Assembly: GCA_018826515.1 (NCBI GenBank)
Contig: JAHKAM010000079.1
Coordinates: 1 to 34,113, forward strand
Length of the DNA: 34,113 nucleotides
Reading direction: 5' to 3'
Origin: Alphaproteobacteria bacterium
GTDB lineage: Bacteria > Pseudomonadota > Alphaproteobacteria > Caulobacterales > Caulobacteraceae
Numbering within the stretch: the stretch's first letter is position 1; each line of letters opens with the position of its first letter. The translations under genes were made by a program, and so were the position numbers. Of this stretch, positions 8,408 through 17,944 are shown piece by piece. The notes under the pieces are model-generated. The model saw only the letters and a program-made list of their open reading frames with translations, was not told where the DNA came from and ran no database searches.

Positions 8408-9997
8408 ATGACACGTCAGACGTGGGATGCGGTTGTGCTGGGCGGCGGCCATAACGGTCTGGTCTGCGCCTGGTATATGGCGCGTGCCGGGCTGAGGGTG
8501 CGCGTGCTGGAGCGGCGGTCCATTGTCGGCGGTGCGGCGGTCACCGAGGAATTCCATCCCGGCTATCGCAACTCGACCGCCAGCTACACCGTCAGCCTGC
8601 TCAACCCCAGGGTCATCGCCGACATGCAACTGGCCCGCCACGGCCTGCGCGTGGTCGAGCGCCGGATGTCGAACTTCCTGCCCCTGCCGGACGGCGACAG
8701 CCTGTCTGTGGGCGAGGAGGGGCTGACCGCGCGCGAGGTGGCCCGTTTCTCGCCGCGCGATGCGGGTCGGCTGGACGACTACGGCCGCCGGCTGGACGCG
8801 GTCGCCGATGTGCTGCGCGACCAGGTGCTGAAAGCCCCGCCCAATCTGACGCCGGGTCTGGGCCTCGCCAGTCTCGGCCCCGCTCTTGCGGCCGGGGCGC
8901 TGGGCCTGCGCGTCAAGACCCTGGACCAGACCACCCAGCGCGACCTGGTCGATCTGTTCACCCGCTCGGCCGGGGAATGGCTGGACGGCTGGTTCGAGAG
9001 CGATCCGATCAAGGCCCTGTTCGGCTTCGACAGTGTGGTCGGGGCCTATGGCAGTCCGTACACGCCGGGCTCCGCCTATGTTCTGCTCCACCATGTGTTC
9101 GGGGAGGTGAACGGCAAGCGCGGCGCCTGGGGCCATGCCATCGGCGGCATGGGAGCCATCGCCCAAGCCATGGCCGCCGCCTGCATCGAGGCGGGTGTCG
9201 ACATCACCCTCGACGCCCCCGTCGCCGAGGTTCTGACCGAGAAGGGCCGGGCCGTGGGCGCCGTCACCGAGGCGGGCGAGGTCGTGCGCGGGCGCGTGGT
9301 CGTCTCGAACCTGCATCCGCGCCTGCTGTTCGACCGGCTGGTCGATCCGGCCGTGGTGCCGCCTGACTTCCGCGAGCGGATGGATCGACACGTTTCCGGC
9401 TCGGGCACCTTCCGCATGAATGTGGCGCTGGATCGCCTGCCGGACTTCACCGCCCTGCCCGGGGGCGGCGACCACCTGACCGCCGGCATCATCATCGCCC
9501 CCAGCCTCGCCTATATGGACCGGGCGTATCAGGATGCGCGCCGCGACGGCTGGTCCCGCCAGCCGATCGTCGAAATGCTGATCCCCTCGACCCTCGACGA
9601 CAGCCTCGCCCCCGAGGGCCACCACGTCGCCAGCCTGTTCTGCCAGCACGTCGCCCCCGATCTGGCCGATGAACACCGCGATACGGTCGCGGACCTGATG
9701 ATCGACACGGTCGAGGCCCATGCGCCGGGCTTCAAGGACTCCGTGGTCGGCCGGCTGGCCCTGGGGCCCCGCGATCTGGAGCGGCGCTTCGGCCTGATCG
9801 GCGGCGACATCTTCCACGGGCGACTCAGCCTCGACCAGCTGTTCAGCGCTCGACCGGTGCTGGGCCATGCCGATTATCGCATGCCGGTGCCCGGGCTCTA
9901 TCTATGCGGATCCGGTGCTCACCCCGGCGGCGGGGTGACCGGGGCCCCCGGCCATAATGCGGCCCGGGCCGTGATCCGGGATCTCAGGCGTTTCTGA
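8408..9997 (+). CDS. FAD-dependent oxidoreductase, PYROXD2 / phytoene-dehydrogenase-like
   Basis: This 529-residue cytosolic flavoprotein belongs to the amine-oxidase/phytoene-desaturase superfamily. The N-terminus carries the Rossmann dinucleotide motif VVLGGGHNGL (residues 9-18) with a terminal acidic residue in RVLERR. The C-terminus has the FAD-closing motif GLYLCGSGAHPGGGVTGAPG (about 496-515). Length and motifs fit PYROXD2-like proteins better than carotenoid CrtI enzymes, and no carotenoid genes are nearby. The substrate is unknown. The ATG at 8408 follows GGGAGCAG; the frame is open further upstream but crosses the island junction, so that part is not the gene. Its last 14 bases overlap the end of the convergent receiver gene. 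Confidence 0.85.
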   Translation: MTRQTWDAVVLGGGHNGLVCAWYMARAGLRVRVLERRSIVGGAAVTEEFHPGYRNSTASYTVSLLNPRVIADMQLARHGLRVVERRMSNFLPLPDGDSLSVGEEGLTAREVARFSPRDAGRLDDYGRRLDAVADVLRDQVLKAPPNLTPGLGLASLGPALAAGALGLRVKTLDQTTQRDLVDLFTRSAGEWLDGWFESDPIKALFGFDSVVGAYGSPYTPGSAYVLLHHVFGEVNGKRGAWGHAIGGMGAIAQAMAAACIEAGVDITLDAPVAEVLTEKGRAVGAVTEAGEVVRGRVVVSNLHPRLLFDRLVDPAVVPPDFRERMDRHVSGSGTFRMNVALDRLPDFTALPGGGDHLTAGIIIAPSLAYMDRAYQDARRDGWSRQPIVEMLIPSTLDDSLAPEGHHVASLFCQHVAPDLADEHRDTVADLMIDTVEAHAPGFKDSVVGRLALGPRDLERRFGLIGGDIFHGRLSLDQLFSARPVLGHADYRMPVPGLYLCGSGAHPGGGVTGAPGHNAARAVIRDLRRF

Positions 9998-10364
9998 TCT
10001 CGAGCACCTGCATCAGGGCGTCCCGGATCATGGCCTCGGTATAGGGTTTCTGGACCGTCGGTCGCCCCTCCCAGCCTTCAGCCAGTCCCCCCTGGCCATA
10101 GCCGGTCGAGAACACCAGCGGCACACCCTTTCGGTCCAGGGCCTCGGCCACGGGATAGACGGTCTGGCCCGCCACATTGACGTCCAGCAAGGCCGCGTCG
10201 GGCCGGGCCTCGCCGGCGATCATGTCGAGGGCTTCGTCGACGCGCGCGGCGGTCCCGAAAACCGTACACCCCATGTCCTCGAGCATGGTCTCCAGCAGCA
10301 TGGCGACCAACGACTCGTCCTCGACGACGAATACCTTTCGGCCCTCCAGTCCCGGAATGCTCAT
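9984..10364 (-). CDS. single-domain response regulator (receiver only)
   Basis: This 126-residue protein is a complete CheY-like receiver with no output domain. The acidic pocket is in VFVVEDES (E15, D16), the phospho-acceptor is D61 in ALLDVNVAG, the switch residues are S86/T87 in FSTGYG, and the conserved lysine is K106 in QKPY. Its ATG overlaps the stop of the upstream HWE kinase as ATGA, so the pair is co-transcribed and very probably cognate. Such stand-alone receivers next to HWE kinases act as phosphate sinks or as partners of other effectors in alphaproteobacterial stress and light signalling. The output here is unknown. Confidence 0.88.
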   Translation of the reverse strand: MSIPGLEGRKVFVVEDESLVAMLLETMLEDMGCTVFGTAARVDEALDMIAGEARPDAALLDVNVAGQTVYPVAEALDRKGVPLVFSTGYGQGGLAEGWEGRPTVQKPYTEAMIRDALMQVLEIRNA

Positions 10365-11869
10365 GACGCGGTTCTCTCGAGTGGAAAGGTCAGTGAAAAG
10401 ATCAACCCGTCAGGGGCATAGTCGAAGCGGGACTGTCCCGCCAGATCATGACGCACATTCCGCTCGATCAGGCGGCTGCCGAACCCGCGGTGCTCGGAGA
10501 CCACCACCGGCGGGCCGTCGATCTCGCGCCAGACCAGCGACACCTGGCCATCCTGAACGCTCCAGTCGACCAGCACCCGTCCGTCGCCGGACTGCAGGGC
10601 GCCGTGCTTGGCGGCATTGGTGGCCAGCTCGTGGAAGATCATCCCCAGCGACAGGGCCTGGGCCGGGTCCAGCGACACCACCGGCCCGTTCGGCAGGATG
10701 CGGGTCGACCCGTGCGCCTCGGTCTCGTGGGTCAGGATGTCGGCAAGGTCCGCCCCCTCCCAGTGGCTGCGTGTCAGGAGGTTGTGGGTATGGGACAGCG
10801 ACATCAGACGGGCCTGGAACCCTTCGGCGAAGGTTGCCGGCTCGGCATGGGTGCGTGCCGTCTGCATGGCAATGGATTGAACCGTCGCCAGCGTATTCTT
10901 CACGCGATGGTTCAGCTCATCGATCATGAGCTTCTGCCGGTTTCCGGCCTCGACGACGTCGGTGACATCGTGCCCCTGCACGAACACGCCTGCCACGTCG
11001 CCCTGGCCGTCCCGCAGGGGCTGATAGACGAAGTCGAGGTAGTGGGTACGCAGGGGCCCGCCCGGTCCGCTGCCCAGCTGAACGGGCATGGCGCGTCCCT
11101 CAAACGTCTCGCCGGTTTCGCGCACCTGCTTCAACAGGTCGAGAAACCCCTGGGCTACGATCTCGGGCAGGGCTTCGACCACAGGCTTGCCGTTCAGCGT
11201 CCGGTGTCCGGTCAACTCGGCATACGCCTCATTGTGCATCTGGAAGACGAAGTCTGGCCCGGTCAGCACCGCGATGAACCCCGGCGCCTGCATGAAGATG
11301 TCCAGCAGCCGGTTGCGCTCTGACTGAAGGCGCAGATTGTCGGTCTGCAGGTGCTCTGCCCGGGCCATCACATTGCTGCTGAGCAGGTCTGCCACCGTGG
11401 CCTTGTCCCTGTCCCCCATCACGCGTTTCCGCAGGTTCTGAAGCTCGGTGATGTCGGTCGTGTGCTGGAGGATATAGACGACCTGACCGTCCGCACCCCG
11501 GATCGGCGTATGGGTGGCGCTCCAGTAGCGATCCTCGATCCGTGTCCGGCCGGCGTCGTCCGTCACCTCGATCGGATAGTGGATCAGGGCGATGTGGTCC
11601 GGCTTGCCGGTCTGCAGGACACGTTCGAACGAGGCCCTGAGCTGGCGGGCATTCTCGCGGGCCTGATCACTCTGGCCGCCGCCGTCGAACAGGTCGAACA
11701 GATTGCGACCGATCAGGTCCTCCCGCTCCCGCCCGACGACGTCGAGGTAGGCCTGATTGACCCCCGCATAGCGGAAGTCGGCCGTCAGCATGGTGTAGGG
11801 ATTGGGCGATGCGTCGAAGGCCCGGGCCATGTCCCGCGCCGCCACATCGCTCAACTCAAGATACTTCAA
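10361..11869 (-). CDS. PAS-domain HWE-family sensor histidine kinase
   Basis: This soluble kinase of about 502 residues has two PAS domains (about 14-143 and 188-303), the first ending in the PAC-like YILQHTTDITELQ. The phosphotransfer helix has H321 in LNHRVKNTLATVQSIA, and the N-box reads IFHELATNAAKHGAL. The WRE motif in SLVWREID and the missing F box place it in the HWE/HisKA_2 group. No membrane segments are present, so the signal is probably cytoplasmic, such as redox, light or a small ligand. The frame continues to a TTG at 11935. I prefer TTG 11869, which is preceded by GAGGGGG; an internal ATG at 11830 is also possible, so the start is uncertain. It is coupled to the receiver gene downstream. 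Confidence 0.85.
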   Translation of the reverse strand: MKYLELSDVAARDMARAFDASPNPYTMLTADFRYAGVNQAYLDVVGREREDLIGRNLFDLFDGGGQSDQARENARQLRASFERVLQTGKPDHIALIHYPIEVTDDAGRTRIEDRYWSATHTPIRGADGQVVYILQHTTDITELQNLRKRVMGDRDKATVADLLSSNVMARAEHLQTDNLRLQSERNRLLDIFMQAPGFIAVLTGPDFVFQMHNEAYAELTGHRTLNGKPVVEALPEIVAQGFLDLLKQVRETGETFEGRAMPVQLGSGPGGPLRTHYLDFVYQPLRDGQGDVAGVFVQGHDVTDVVEAGNRQKLMIDELNHRVKNTLATVQSIAMQTARTHAEPATFAEGFQARLMSLSHTHNLLTRSHWEGADLADILTHETEAHGSTRILPNGPVVSLDPAQALSLGMIFHELATNAAKHGALQSGDGRVLVDWSVQDGQVSLVWREIDGPPVVVSEHRGFGSRLIERNVRHDLAGQSRFDYAPDGLIFSLTFPLERTAS

Positions 11870-11979
11870 TCGGCAGCCCCCTCGACGAAGCCGTCGAAAC
11901 GCCTGATCCGGACAGCGGTTCCCATGGGATGTCAAGCGATTGACTTGGGATTGTCGAAACCGGCGGCTAGGGTCGACAG

Positions 11980-13509
11980 ATGATAGTCTCCAGCCTGCTT
12001 TCCCTGATGATGGTCCTAGCGCCCGTGCCCGATCCCGTCGAACCCGTCCGCCTTGAAAACGGGACCGTGCAAGGGGCGGCCGCCGACGGTGTCGTGGCCT
12101 TCAAGGGCCTGCCCTATGCTGCTCCGCCTGTCGGCGCACGGCGGTGGCGCCCCCCGGCGCCGGTTGCAGACTGGGAGGGCGTGCGGGACGCCACGGCCTA
12201 TGGGGCCATCTGCATCCAGCCGCCCGCCAACGGCGACCCCGGCGTCGGCCCCCTGCCGATGAGCGAAGACTGCCTGACCCTCAACGTCTGGGCCCCGGAG
12301 GAGCGGGACGGACCCCTGCCGGTCATGGTCTGGATACACGGCGGCGGCTACAACAACGGCTCGGGCACGGCGGCGCTCTATGACGGCAGCGCCCTGGCGC
12401 GGCGCGGTGTTGTGGTGGTGACGATCAACTACCGCCTCGGCCGTCTCGGCTTCTTCGACCATCCGGCGCTGGCCGCAGACCGTCCGGCGGATGAGCCGGC
12501 GGGCAACTATGGCGTCATGGACCAGATCGCGGCCCTGGAATGGGTGCGCGACAATATCGCGGCCCTGGGGGGAGATCCCGGCAATGTCACCATTTTCGGC
12601 GAGTCGGCGGGCGGCGTCGCCGTGACCCAGCTGATGGTGGCGCCCTCTGCCCGTGGCCTGTTCCACAAGGCGATCGTCCAGTCCGGCCTCGGCCGTCAGC
12701 GCTCTGCCGACCTGTCGCTCGACCACCCGGGCCGCCCCTCGGCCCAGTCACTGGGGGTGGCCTTTGGCCGCGGCGCCGGCCTGCCCGCCGATGCCGATGC
12801 GGCGCAGCTGCGCGCCGTTCCGGCCGAGGCCTTCCTCAGTCCCATGCCCCCCTTCTATTCGGACAATGTGATCGTCGACGGCACCATCCTGACCGAAGAT
12901 GTGGTCGAGGCCTTTAGCGCCGGGCGCCAGGCTCCCGTGCCCCTGATCCTCGGGACCAACAGTGCGGAATTCTGGTGGATCCGTCCGACCGACGCCGGGG
13001 CCTATGGCCGCATCGATGACGCGCTGACGGTGGCCGAGCGGGACGCCTTGCTGGCGGCGTACGGCGGGCCCGACGGCTATGACGCCCATATCATCAGCGA
13101 CCTGGTCTTCAACGAGCCTGCGCGTTACCTGACACGGCTTCATGCCGACGCCGGGTACCCGACCTTCCTGTACCGGTTCGACGTGGTGCCGGAGTCCAAT
13201 CCCGAGCCCAGTGGCGGGGCGACCCATGCCTCGGAGCGCCCCTACGTCTTTGATACGCTCGACACCGTCGGACGGCCCCTGGGCCAGCGGGATCAGGACG
13301 CCGCGGATGCCATGGCGGGCTACTGGACGCGCTTCGCAACGGCCGGCGATCCGAATGCCCCCACGACCGTCGTCTGGCCCGACCTTCGCTCAGCGCCGGG
13401 CGTGCTGCTGGAGTTCACCAATGACGGCCCGGTCGCCCGGCCCATGCCCCATGCAGACCGGCTGGACCTGATCGAATCCTTCTATGCCCGCGTGCGTCCC
13501 GGGGCATAG
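11980..13509 (+). CDS. type B carboxylesterase/lipase, secreted
   Basis: This 509-residue alpha/beta hydrolase of the carboxylesterase type B family cleaves carboxylic esters. The nucleophile is S209 in FGESAGG, the oxyanion loop is HGGGY (120-124), and the family signature EDCLTLNVW lies at 96-104. A histidine in GGATHASERPYVFD (about residue 415) fits the catalytic triad. The first 16 or so residues (MIVSSLLSLMMVLAP) form a short hydrophobic signal peptide, suggesting periplasmic export. It is divergent from the kinase gene. It might remove acyl groups from a carbohydrate or xenobiotic ester, but nothing in the sequence ties it to the sugar locus downstream and no shared operator is seen. 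Confidence 0.9.
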   Translation: MIVSSLLSLMMVLAPVPDPVEPVRLENGTVQGAAADGVVAFKGLPYAAPPVGARRWRPPAPVADWEGVRDATAYGAICIQPPANGDPGVGPLPMSEDCLTLNVWAPEERDGPLPVMVWIHGGGYNNGSGTAALYDGSALARRGVVVVTINYRLGRLGFFDHPALAADRPADEPAGNYGVMDQIAALEWVRDNIAALGGDPGNVTIFGESAGGVAVTQLMVAPSARGLFHKAIVQSGLGRQRSADLSLDHPGRPSAQSLGVAFGRGAGLPADADAAQLRAVPAEAFLSPMPPFYSDNVIVDGTILTEDVVEAFSAGRQAPVPLILGTNSAEFWWIRPTDAGAYGRIDDALTVAERDALLAAYGGPDGYDAHIISDLVFNEPARYLTRLHADAGYPTFLYRFDVVPESNPEPSGGATHASERPYVFDTLDTVGRPLGQRDQDAADAMAGYWTRFATAGDPNAPTTVVWPDLRSAPGVLLEFTNDGPVARPMPHADRLDLIESFYARVRPGA

Positions 13510-13866
13510 CACCGCAAATCAGGCCGCCCGCCCGTGACGTTTTCGTCTGAACTGTGGCGCGTGGGTCCCGGCGGCCGGGTCGCTCACGCTGGCTCTGGTC
13601 GGGTACCCGGCAGCGGGGCGGCCCCCGCAAAAGCTCAAGACTTACAGCGTTAACCGCGTTATCCGGCGTCGACGGTCAGGCTTTGAAGCTGCGGGGGCAG
13701 GGGGGTGCGGCCACGCGTCCCCGCGTCCCTGTGTCCAAATCAGGGCACTTGCGCGCCTCATGTCTCGTGTGTCATGTAACCGATTACACGATTAGACCGA
13801 CGAACCTCGACAAGGGGTCGGCACGGCCGGGTTGTTCAGGGAGCCTGATAGCGTGACGTTCCATCG
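13510..13866. other. intergenic region upstream of the sugar locus
   Basis: About 350 bases without a gene separate the esterase from lacI. The first two thirds are G/C-rich with weak hairpins and no T-run terminator. The last third holds the LacI-type palindrome at 13775-13788 and should contain the main promoter of the sugar operon; I cannot place the -35 and -10 boxes with confidence. Confidence 0.5.
13775..13788. promoter_or_regulatory. LacI-type operator upstream of lacI
   Basis: TGTAACCGATTACA is a near-perfect palindrome with the central CG typical of LacI-family operators. It lies 122 bases before the preferred lacI start, and 12 of 14 bases match the site at 27032-27045 in front of the transporter ATPase gene. 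The duplication at the two transcript starts of one pathway strongly suggests the adjacent LacI protein binds both and represses itself. Confidence 0.75.
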
Positions 13867-13896
13867 ATGTCCTTCGCCAGTCCGCGAGGCCGGAAA

Positions 13897-14985
13897 ATGA
13901 AACCGGCTACAATTCGCGATGTGGCCCGTCATGCCCAGGTTTCGGTGGCGTCGGTTTCGCGCGCTCTGAACGGTTCGGACACCGTCACCGAAGAGACCCG
14001 CAAGCGAATCCTCGAGTCGGCCGAGGCCCTCCAGTATGTGCCCCACAGCGGCGCCCGCAGCCTGTCGACCAGCAAGACCAATACCCTCGGCATCATCCTG
14101 CCCGACCTGTACGGCGAATTCTTCTCGGAGCTGATTCGAGGGATGGATCTGGCCGCGCGCGAGCACGGCTATCACCTGATCGTCTCCAGCTCGCATGACG
14201 ACGCCGACGGGGCCGCTGCCGCAATCCGCTCGATGCGCGGCCGGGTGGACGGCCTGTTTGTCCTGTCGCCCCAGATCGACTCGGCCAATCTGGCCACCGC
14301 CATGGCCGGACGCCTGCCCGTGGTGCTCATGCATGGCGGGGCCGCCGAAAGTGCGCTTCCGTCGATTGTCGTCGACAACAACGGCGGCGCGCACGCGGCC
14401 GTGGAGCACCTGTTGGCTGGCGGATGCCGCGACATCGCCCACATCGCCGGTCCGGCTGGCAACCTTGAGGCCGAGGCCCGTCTGGCCGGCTATCTTGAGG
14501 CCATGGCCGAAGCGGGGCTGGCGCCGCATGTGGTCGAGGGAGACTTCAACCAGGGCTCCGGCCATGCGTCGGCGCGCGCCCTGATGGACGCGCCGCGCCG
14601 CTTCGACGGCGTGTTCTGCGGCAATGACATGATGGCCATCGGGGCCCTGCTGGCGTTCCAGGAGGCCGGCGTTCGCTGCCCCGAGGATGTGGCTGTGGTC
14701 GGCTTCGACGACGTGCCGATTGCCGCCCTTGTCAGGCCGGGCCTGACCACGATGAGAATTCGCATTGCCGAAACCGGACGCCGCGCCCTGCAGCGTCTGG
14801 TTGGCCAGATCGAGGCCGCGCAGGCCGGACGTGAGACGACGGCGTCGTCCCCCGCCTGCGAGGTTGTCCGGCCTGAACTCGTGATCCGAACGTCCACACG
14901 GGCGTCGGTCTCAACCACACGCGCGGCGGACGGGCGGCCGTCGGGCGTGACAGCTTCCGCTCAGGGGGAAAACCAGGATGGCTAA
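13897..14985 (+). CDS. LacI-family transcriptional regulator of the sugar locus
   Basis: This 362-residue repressor has an N-terminal helix-turn-helix (TIRDVARHAQVSVASVSRAL) and hinge (SLSTSKTNTLGIILPDL), then a periplasmic-binding-like sugar domain to about residue 330. VAVVGFDDVPIA is the signature segment of the second subdomain. The ATG at 13897 is preferred because the helix-turn-helix follows at once; an ATG at 13867 would add ten residues. The last 40 residues are low-complexity. The stop overlaps the receptor start, so regulator and receptor share a transcript. The ligand is probably a breakdown sugar of the imported glucan, but the sequence does not identify it. Confidence 0.92.
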   Translation: MKPATIRDVARHAQVSVASVSRALNGSDTVTEETRKRILESAEALQYVPHSGARSLSTSKTNTLGIILPDLYGEFFSELIRGMDLAAREHGYHLIVSSSHDDADGAAAAIRSMRGRVDGLFVLSPQIDSANLATAMAGRLPVVLMHGGAAESALPSIVVDNNGGAHAAVEHLLAGGCRDIAHIAGPAGNLEAEARLAGYLEAMAEAGLAPHVVEGDFNQGSGHASARALMDAPRRFDGVFCGNDMMAIGALLAFQEAGVRCPEDVAVVGFDDVPIAALVRPGLTTMRIRIAETGRRALQRLVGQIEAAQAGRETTASSPACEVVRPELVIRTSTRASVSTTRAADGRPSGVTASAQGENQDG

Positions 14986-17932
14986 AATGAACATTCGATA
15001 TCTGGGGGCGGCCTCCGCCCTCGCCATGGCCATGTCGCTGGGCATGGCTGGAGCCGCTTCGGCTCAAACCAGCACCGCAACCGTGCGGGGCGTGGTTACA
15101 GACGGCGGAACCGTGGAAGCAGGCGCGCGCATCACGGCGACGGATGTGAACACAGGCTTCGTCAGCCGCTCCACCGCAAATGACAGCGGCGCTTATGCCC
15201 TTCCCAACCTCCGGCCCGGCACCTACCGCCTGAACGTGCAGACTGTGGACGGCGACGCCTATGAACAGGTCGTGACGCTGCAGGTAGGTCAACAAGCCTA
15301 CATTCCCCTGGACGTCGGGCCCATGGTCAACGCGGACGGTACCCGGGTCGAAGACATCGTCGTGACCGGACGACGCAATGTCGTCGAGGTCCGCACCTCT
15401 GAAATCGCGACCAACGTCACGACGCAGCAGATCTCGACGCTGCCGCAGGGCAACCGCAACTTCCTCAACTTTGCGGCCCTGGCGCCCGGCATCCGGCTGA
15501 ATCAGGATGAGTTCCGTCGGGGGTTCAGCGCCGGCGGCAACACAGGCGGCAGCCTGGGATCCAGCCAGGTGAACGTTTTCATCGACGGCGTCAGCCTGAA
15601 GTCAAACGTGAACCAGGGCGGCCTGATCGGTCAGGACGCCAGCCGCGGCAACCCGTTCAGCCAACTGGCCGTGCAGGAATTCCGCGTCTCCACGTCCAAC
15701 TTCAAGGCCGAGTATGAGAACGCGGGTACGGCCATCATCACCGCTGTGACGCGGTCCGGTGGCAATGAGTTCTCGGGCGAGGTCTTCGGCTTCTACCAGA
15801 ACGAGGACTTCACCCGCCGGAACTTCTTCCAGCGGCGCAACAACCAGGAAGTGCCCTCGCTTGACAGGCGGCAGTACGGTGCCTCGCTGGGCGGCCCTAT
15901 CATTGAGGACCGCCTGAACTTCTTCGTGGCCTATGAGGTCAACGACCAAGCGCGCAATAACGTGATTGTCGCTGGCGGCGACGCCACGACCCGCGCGACC
16001 TTGCCCGGCCGCATCAATCTGGCCAGCTACGAAGGCACCTTCGAAAGCCCGTTCCGGCAGGACATCTACTTCGGCAAGCTGACGTATCGGCACAACGATG
16101 CCTCCACCATCTCGCTGCAGGCCAGCTATCGTGATGAGAGCGACATCCGCAGCTTCGGTGGCCAAACATCGTTTGAGCGTGCGGAAGAGGTCGTCAACGA
16201 AGTCCTGAGCGTAAAGGGACAGTGGGACTTCCAGGGCGAGATGTTCTTCAACGAACTCTCGATCGATTATCGCGAATCCTCGTTCCGTCCCGACCCGCTC
16301 AACCCGGACCTCGTCGGCGAAAACTTCTTCGGCATCATCCAGATCGGCGGTCGCCCGACCTCGCAGGAAGTGCGCGAAGAGATCTGGACCGTCCGGAACA
16401 ACGTCACGTTCGAACCGATCGAATTGAATGGCTCGCACCTGTTCAAGATCGGCGGCAAGGTGTCGTTCGCCGAGTTCACGGTGTTCAACGGCCAGAACAC
16501 CAACCCGAGCTTCAACTACCGCCTCAGCCCGGCGGAAGGCGATGACTACAGCGCGCCGTTCGAGGCTTTCTATGGCATCGGCGCTCCAACGGTGACGGCC
16601 AAGAACACCCAGTTCGGCGTGTTCCTCCAGGACGACTGGGAGGTGAACGAACACCTGACGCTGAACCTCGGCGTGCGCTGGGACGTCGAATCCAACGCCA
16701 ACAACGAGGACTTCGTGACTTCGCCCGCCGCTGCGGCGGCGCTGCGCTTTGCCGAGACAACGATCGTCTCTCAGGGCGGAGAGTTCGACGCCGAGAACTA
16801 CATCTCGACCGGCGACAATCGCGATCCCTACATGGGCGCCATCGCTCCGCGGGTCGGCTTCTCGTACGATGTGTTCGCGGACCAGCGGACGGTGATCTTC
16901 GGCGGTGCCGGTCGCTTCTACGACCGGACGCTGTTCCGTAACGCGGCCGAGGAAAGCCTCTTCCGCCAGTTCACCAACCGTCAGTTCCGCTTCTCGCAGG
17001 ACGGTCTGCCCACCCTCAACGGCGATCCCACGATCCTGTGGCAGGAGTCCTATCGCAGCCGGGAAGGCCTGGACGGGCTGATCGCGTCCGGCCTGGCACC
17101 CAACGGCGAACTGCGGGTTATCCCGAACGATCTGAAGCCGCCGCACACCGACCAGTTCTCGGTTGGTGTGCGCCAGCGCTTCGGCGACTGGAACACCTCG
17201 TTCTCGATCGTCCACCAGATGGGCCGGAACGAGATCGCCTACTTCCCGATCAACCGGAACGTGGCGCTCAGCGCGACGGGCCGTCTTCAGTCGTTTGCGG
17301 TTCCCGGCTTCGGCAGCATCGTGGCCGCTGAGAACAGCCGAGAGACCCGCTTCACCGGAATCTACGTCACGGCGGACAAGCCCTACACCGCAGACAGCGG
17401 ATGGGGCGTGACCTTCGCCTATACGGGCGCGGACTCCGAGAGCAATCGGAACGAGTTCAACTTCGACTTCCCGCGCGGCGGCGATGGCCGTTGGGTGCCA
17501 AACGGCGGCGATATCGAGCACCAGATCGTTGCCACCGGCATCGTCGATCTGCCTTGGCGTCTGCAACTGTCGGGGCTCCTGACCCTGACCAGCGGCAACT
17601 GCTTCAACGTCAACGACTTCAGCCGGATCGATGAAGGTCCGGAGTTCTTCCAGAACTTCCGCCAAGGGTGCTTCGGCCAGCCTGAGCGGAGCAGCTTCAT
17701 CATTCCGAACGCTTTCGCGTACCGGAACCTGGACCTGCGCCTCACGAAGACCTTCGCCGTCCCCGGCGGTGATCTGCAGCTGATCGGTGAAGTCTTCAAC
17801 GTGTTCGACCACGATAACTTCACCGGCTTCGACGGCTTCATTCCCGAGGTCGGCTCGAACGCCAACTTTGGCAATCCGAACTCCGTGGCCTCTCCCCGCA
17901 CGTTCCAGGTGGGTGTGCGCTACACGTTCTGA
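14978..17932 (+). CDS. Oar-like TonB-dependent outer-membrane receptor
   Basis: This 984-residue receptor takes up large substrates through the outer membrane using TonB energy. It has a signal peptide (about residues 1-29, ending GAASA), a carboxypeptidase-regulatory-like beta-sandwich (about 33-112), and a TonB-box-like EDIVVTG (125-131). A plug domain beginning near RTSEIATNVTTQQISTLPQG follows, then a barrel ending in the typical aromatic VGVRYTF. The regulatory domain is characteristic of Oar-type receptors, common in Caulobacterales sugar loci. The start has a good ribosome site (CAGGGGGA) and overlaps the end of lacI. A strong terminator follows, so this gene is probably expressed well above the downstream enzymes. 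A polysaccharide or long oligosaccharide is the likely cargo. Confidence 0.93.
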   Translation: MAKMNIRYLGAASALAMAMSLGMAGAASAQTSTATVRGVVTDGGTVEAGARITATDVNTGFVSRSTANDSGAYALPNLRPGTYRLNVQTVDGDAYEQVVTLQVGQQAYIPLDVGPMVNADGTRVEDIVVTGRRNVVEVRTSEIATNVTTQQISTLPQGNRNFLNFAALAPGIRLNQDEFRRGFSAGGNTGGSLGSSQVNVFIDGVSLKSNVNQGGLIGQDASRGNPFSQLAVQEFRVSTSNFKAEYENAGTAIITAVTRSGGNEFSGEVFGFYQNEDFTRRNFFQRRNNQEVPSLDRRQYGASLGGPIIEDRLNFFVAYEVNDQARNNVIVAGGDATTRATLPGRINLASYEGTFESPFRQDIYFGKLTYRHNDASTISLQASYRDESDIRSFGGQTSFERAEEVVNEVLSVKGQWDFQGEMFFNELSIDYRESSFRPDPLNPDLVGENFFGIIQIGGRPTSQEVREEIWTVRNNVTFEPIELNGSHLFKIGGKVSFAEFTVFNGQNTNPSFNYRLSPAEGDDYSAPFEAFYGIGAPTVTAKNTQFGVFLQDDWEVNEHLTLNLGVRWDVESNANNEDFVTSPAAAAALRFAETTIVSQGGEFDAENYISTGDNRDPYMGAIAPRVGFSYDVFADQRTVIFGGAGRFYDRTLFRNAAEESLFRQFTNRQFRFSQDGLPTLNGDPTILWQESYRSREGLDGLIASGLAPNGELRVIPNDLKPPHTDQFSVGVRQRFGDWNTSFSIVHQMGRNEIAYFPINRNVALSATGRLQSFAVPGFGSIVAAENSRETRFTGIYVTADKPYTADSGWGVTFAYTGADSESNRNEFNFDFPRGGDGRWVPNGGDIEHQIVATGIVDLPWRLQLSGLLTLTSGNCFNVNDFSRIDEGPEFFQNFRQGCFGQPERSSFIIPNAFAYRNLDLRLTKTFAVPGGDLQLIGEVFNVFDHDNFTGFDGFIPEVGSNANFGNPNSVASPRTFQVGVRYTF

Positions 17933-17944
17933 TCTCCTGAGCCT

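Noticed and set aside
8141..9868. A 575-codon minus-strand frame opposite the FAD oxidoreductase
   Set aside because: It crosses the island junction and mirrors a gene with clear FAD motifs, and its composition is that of an antisense shadow.
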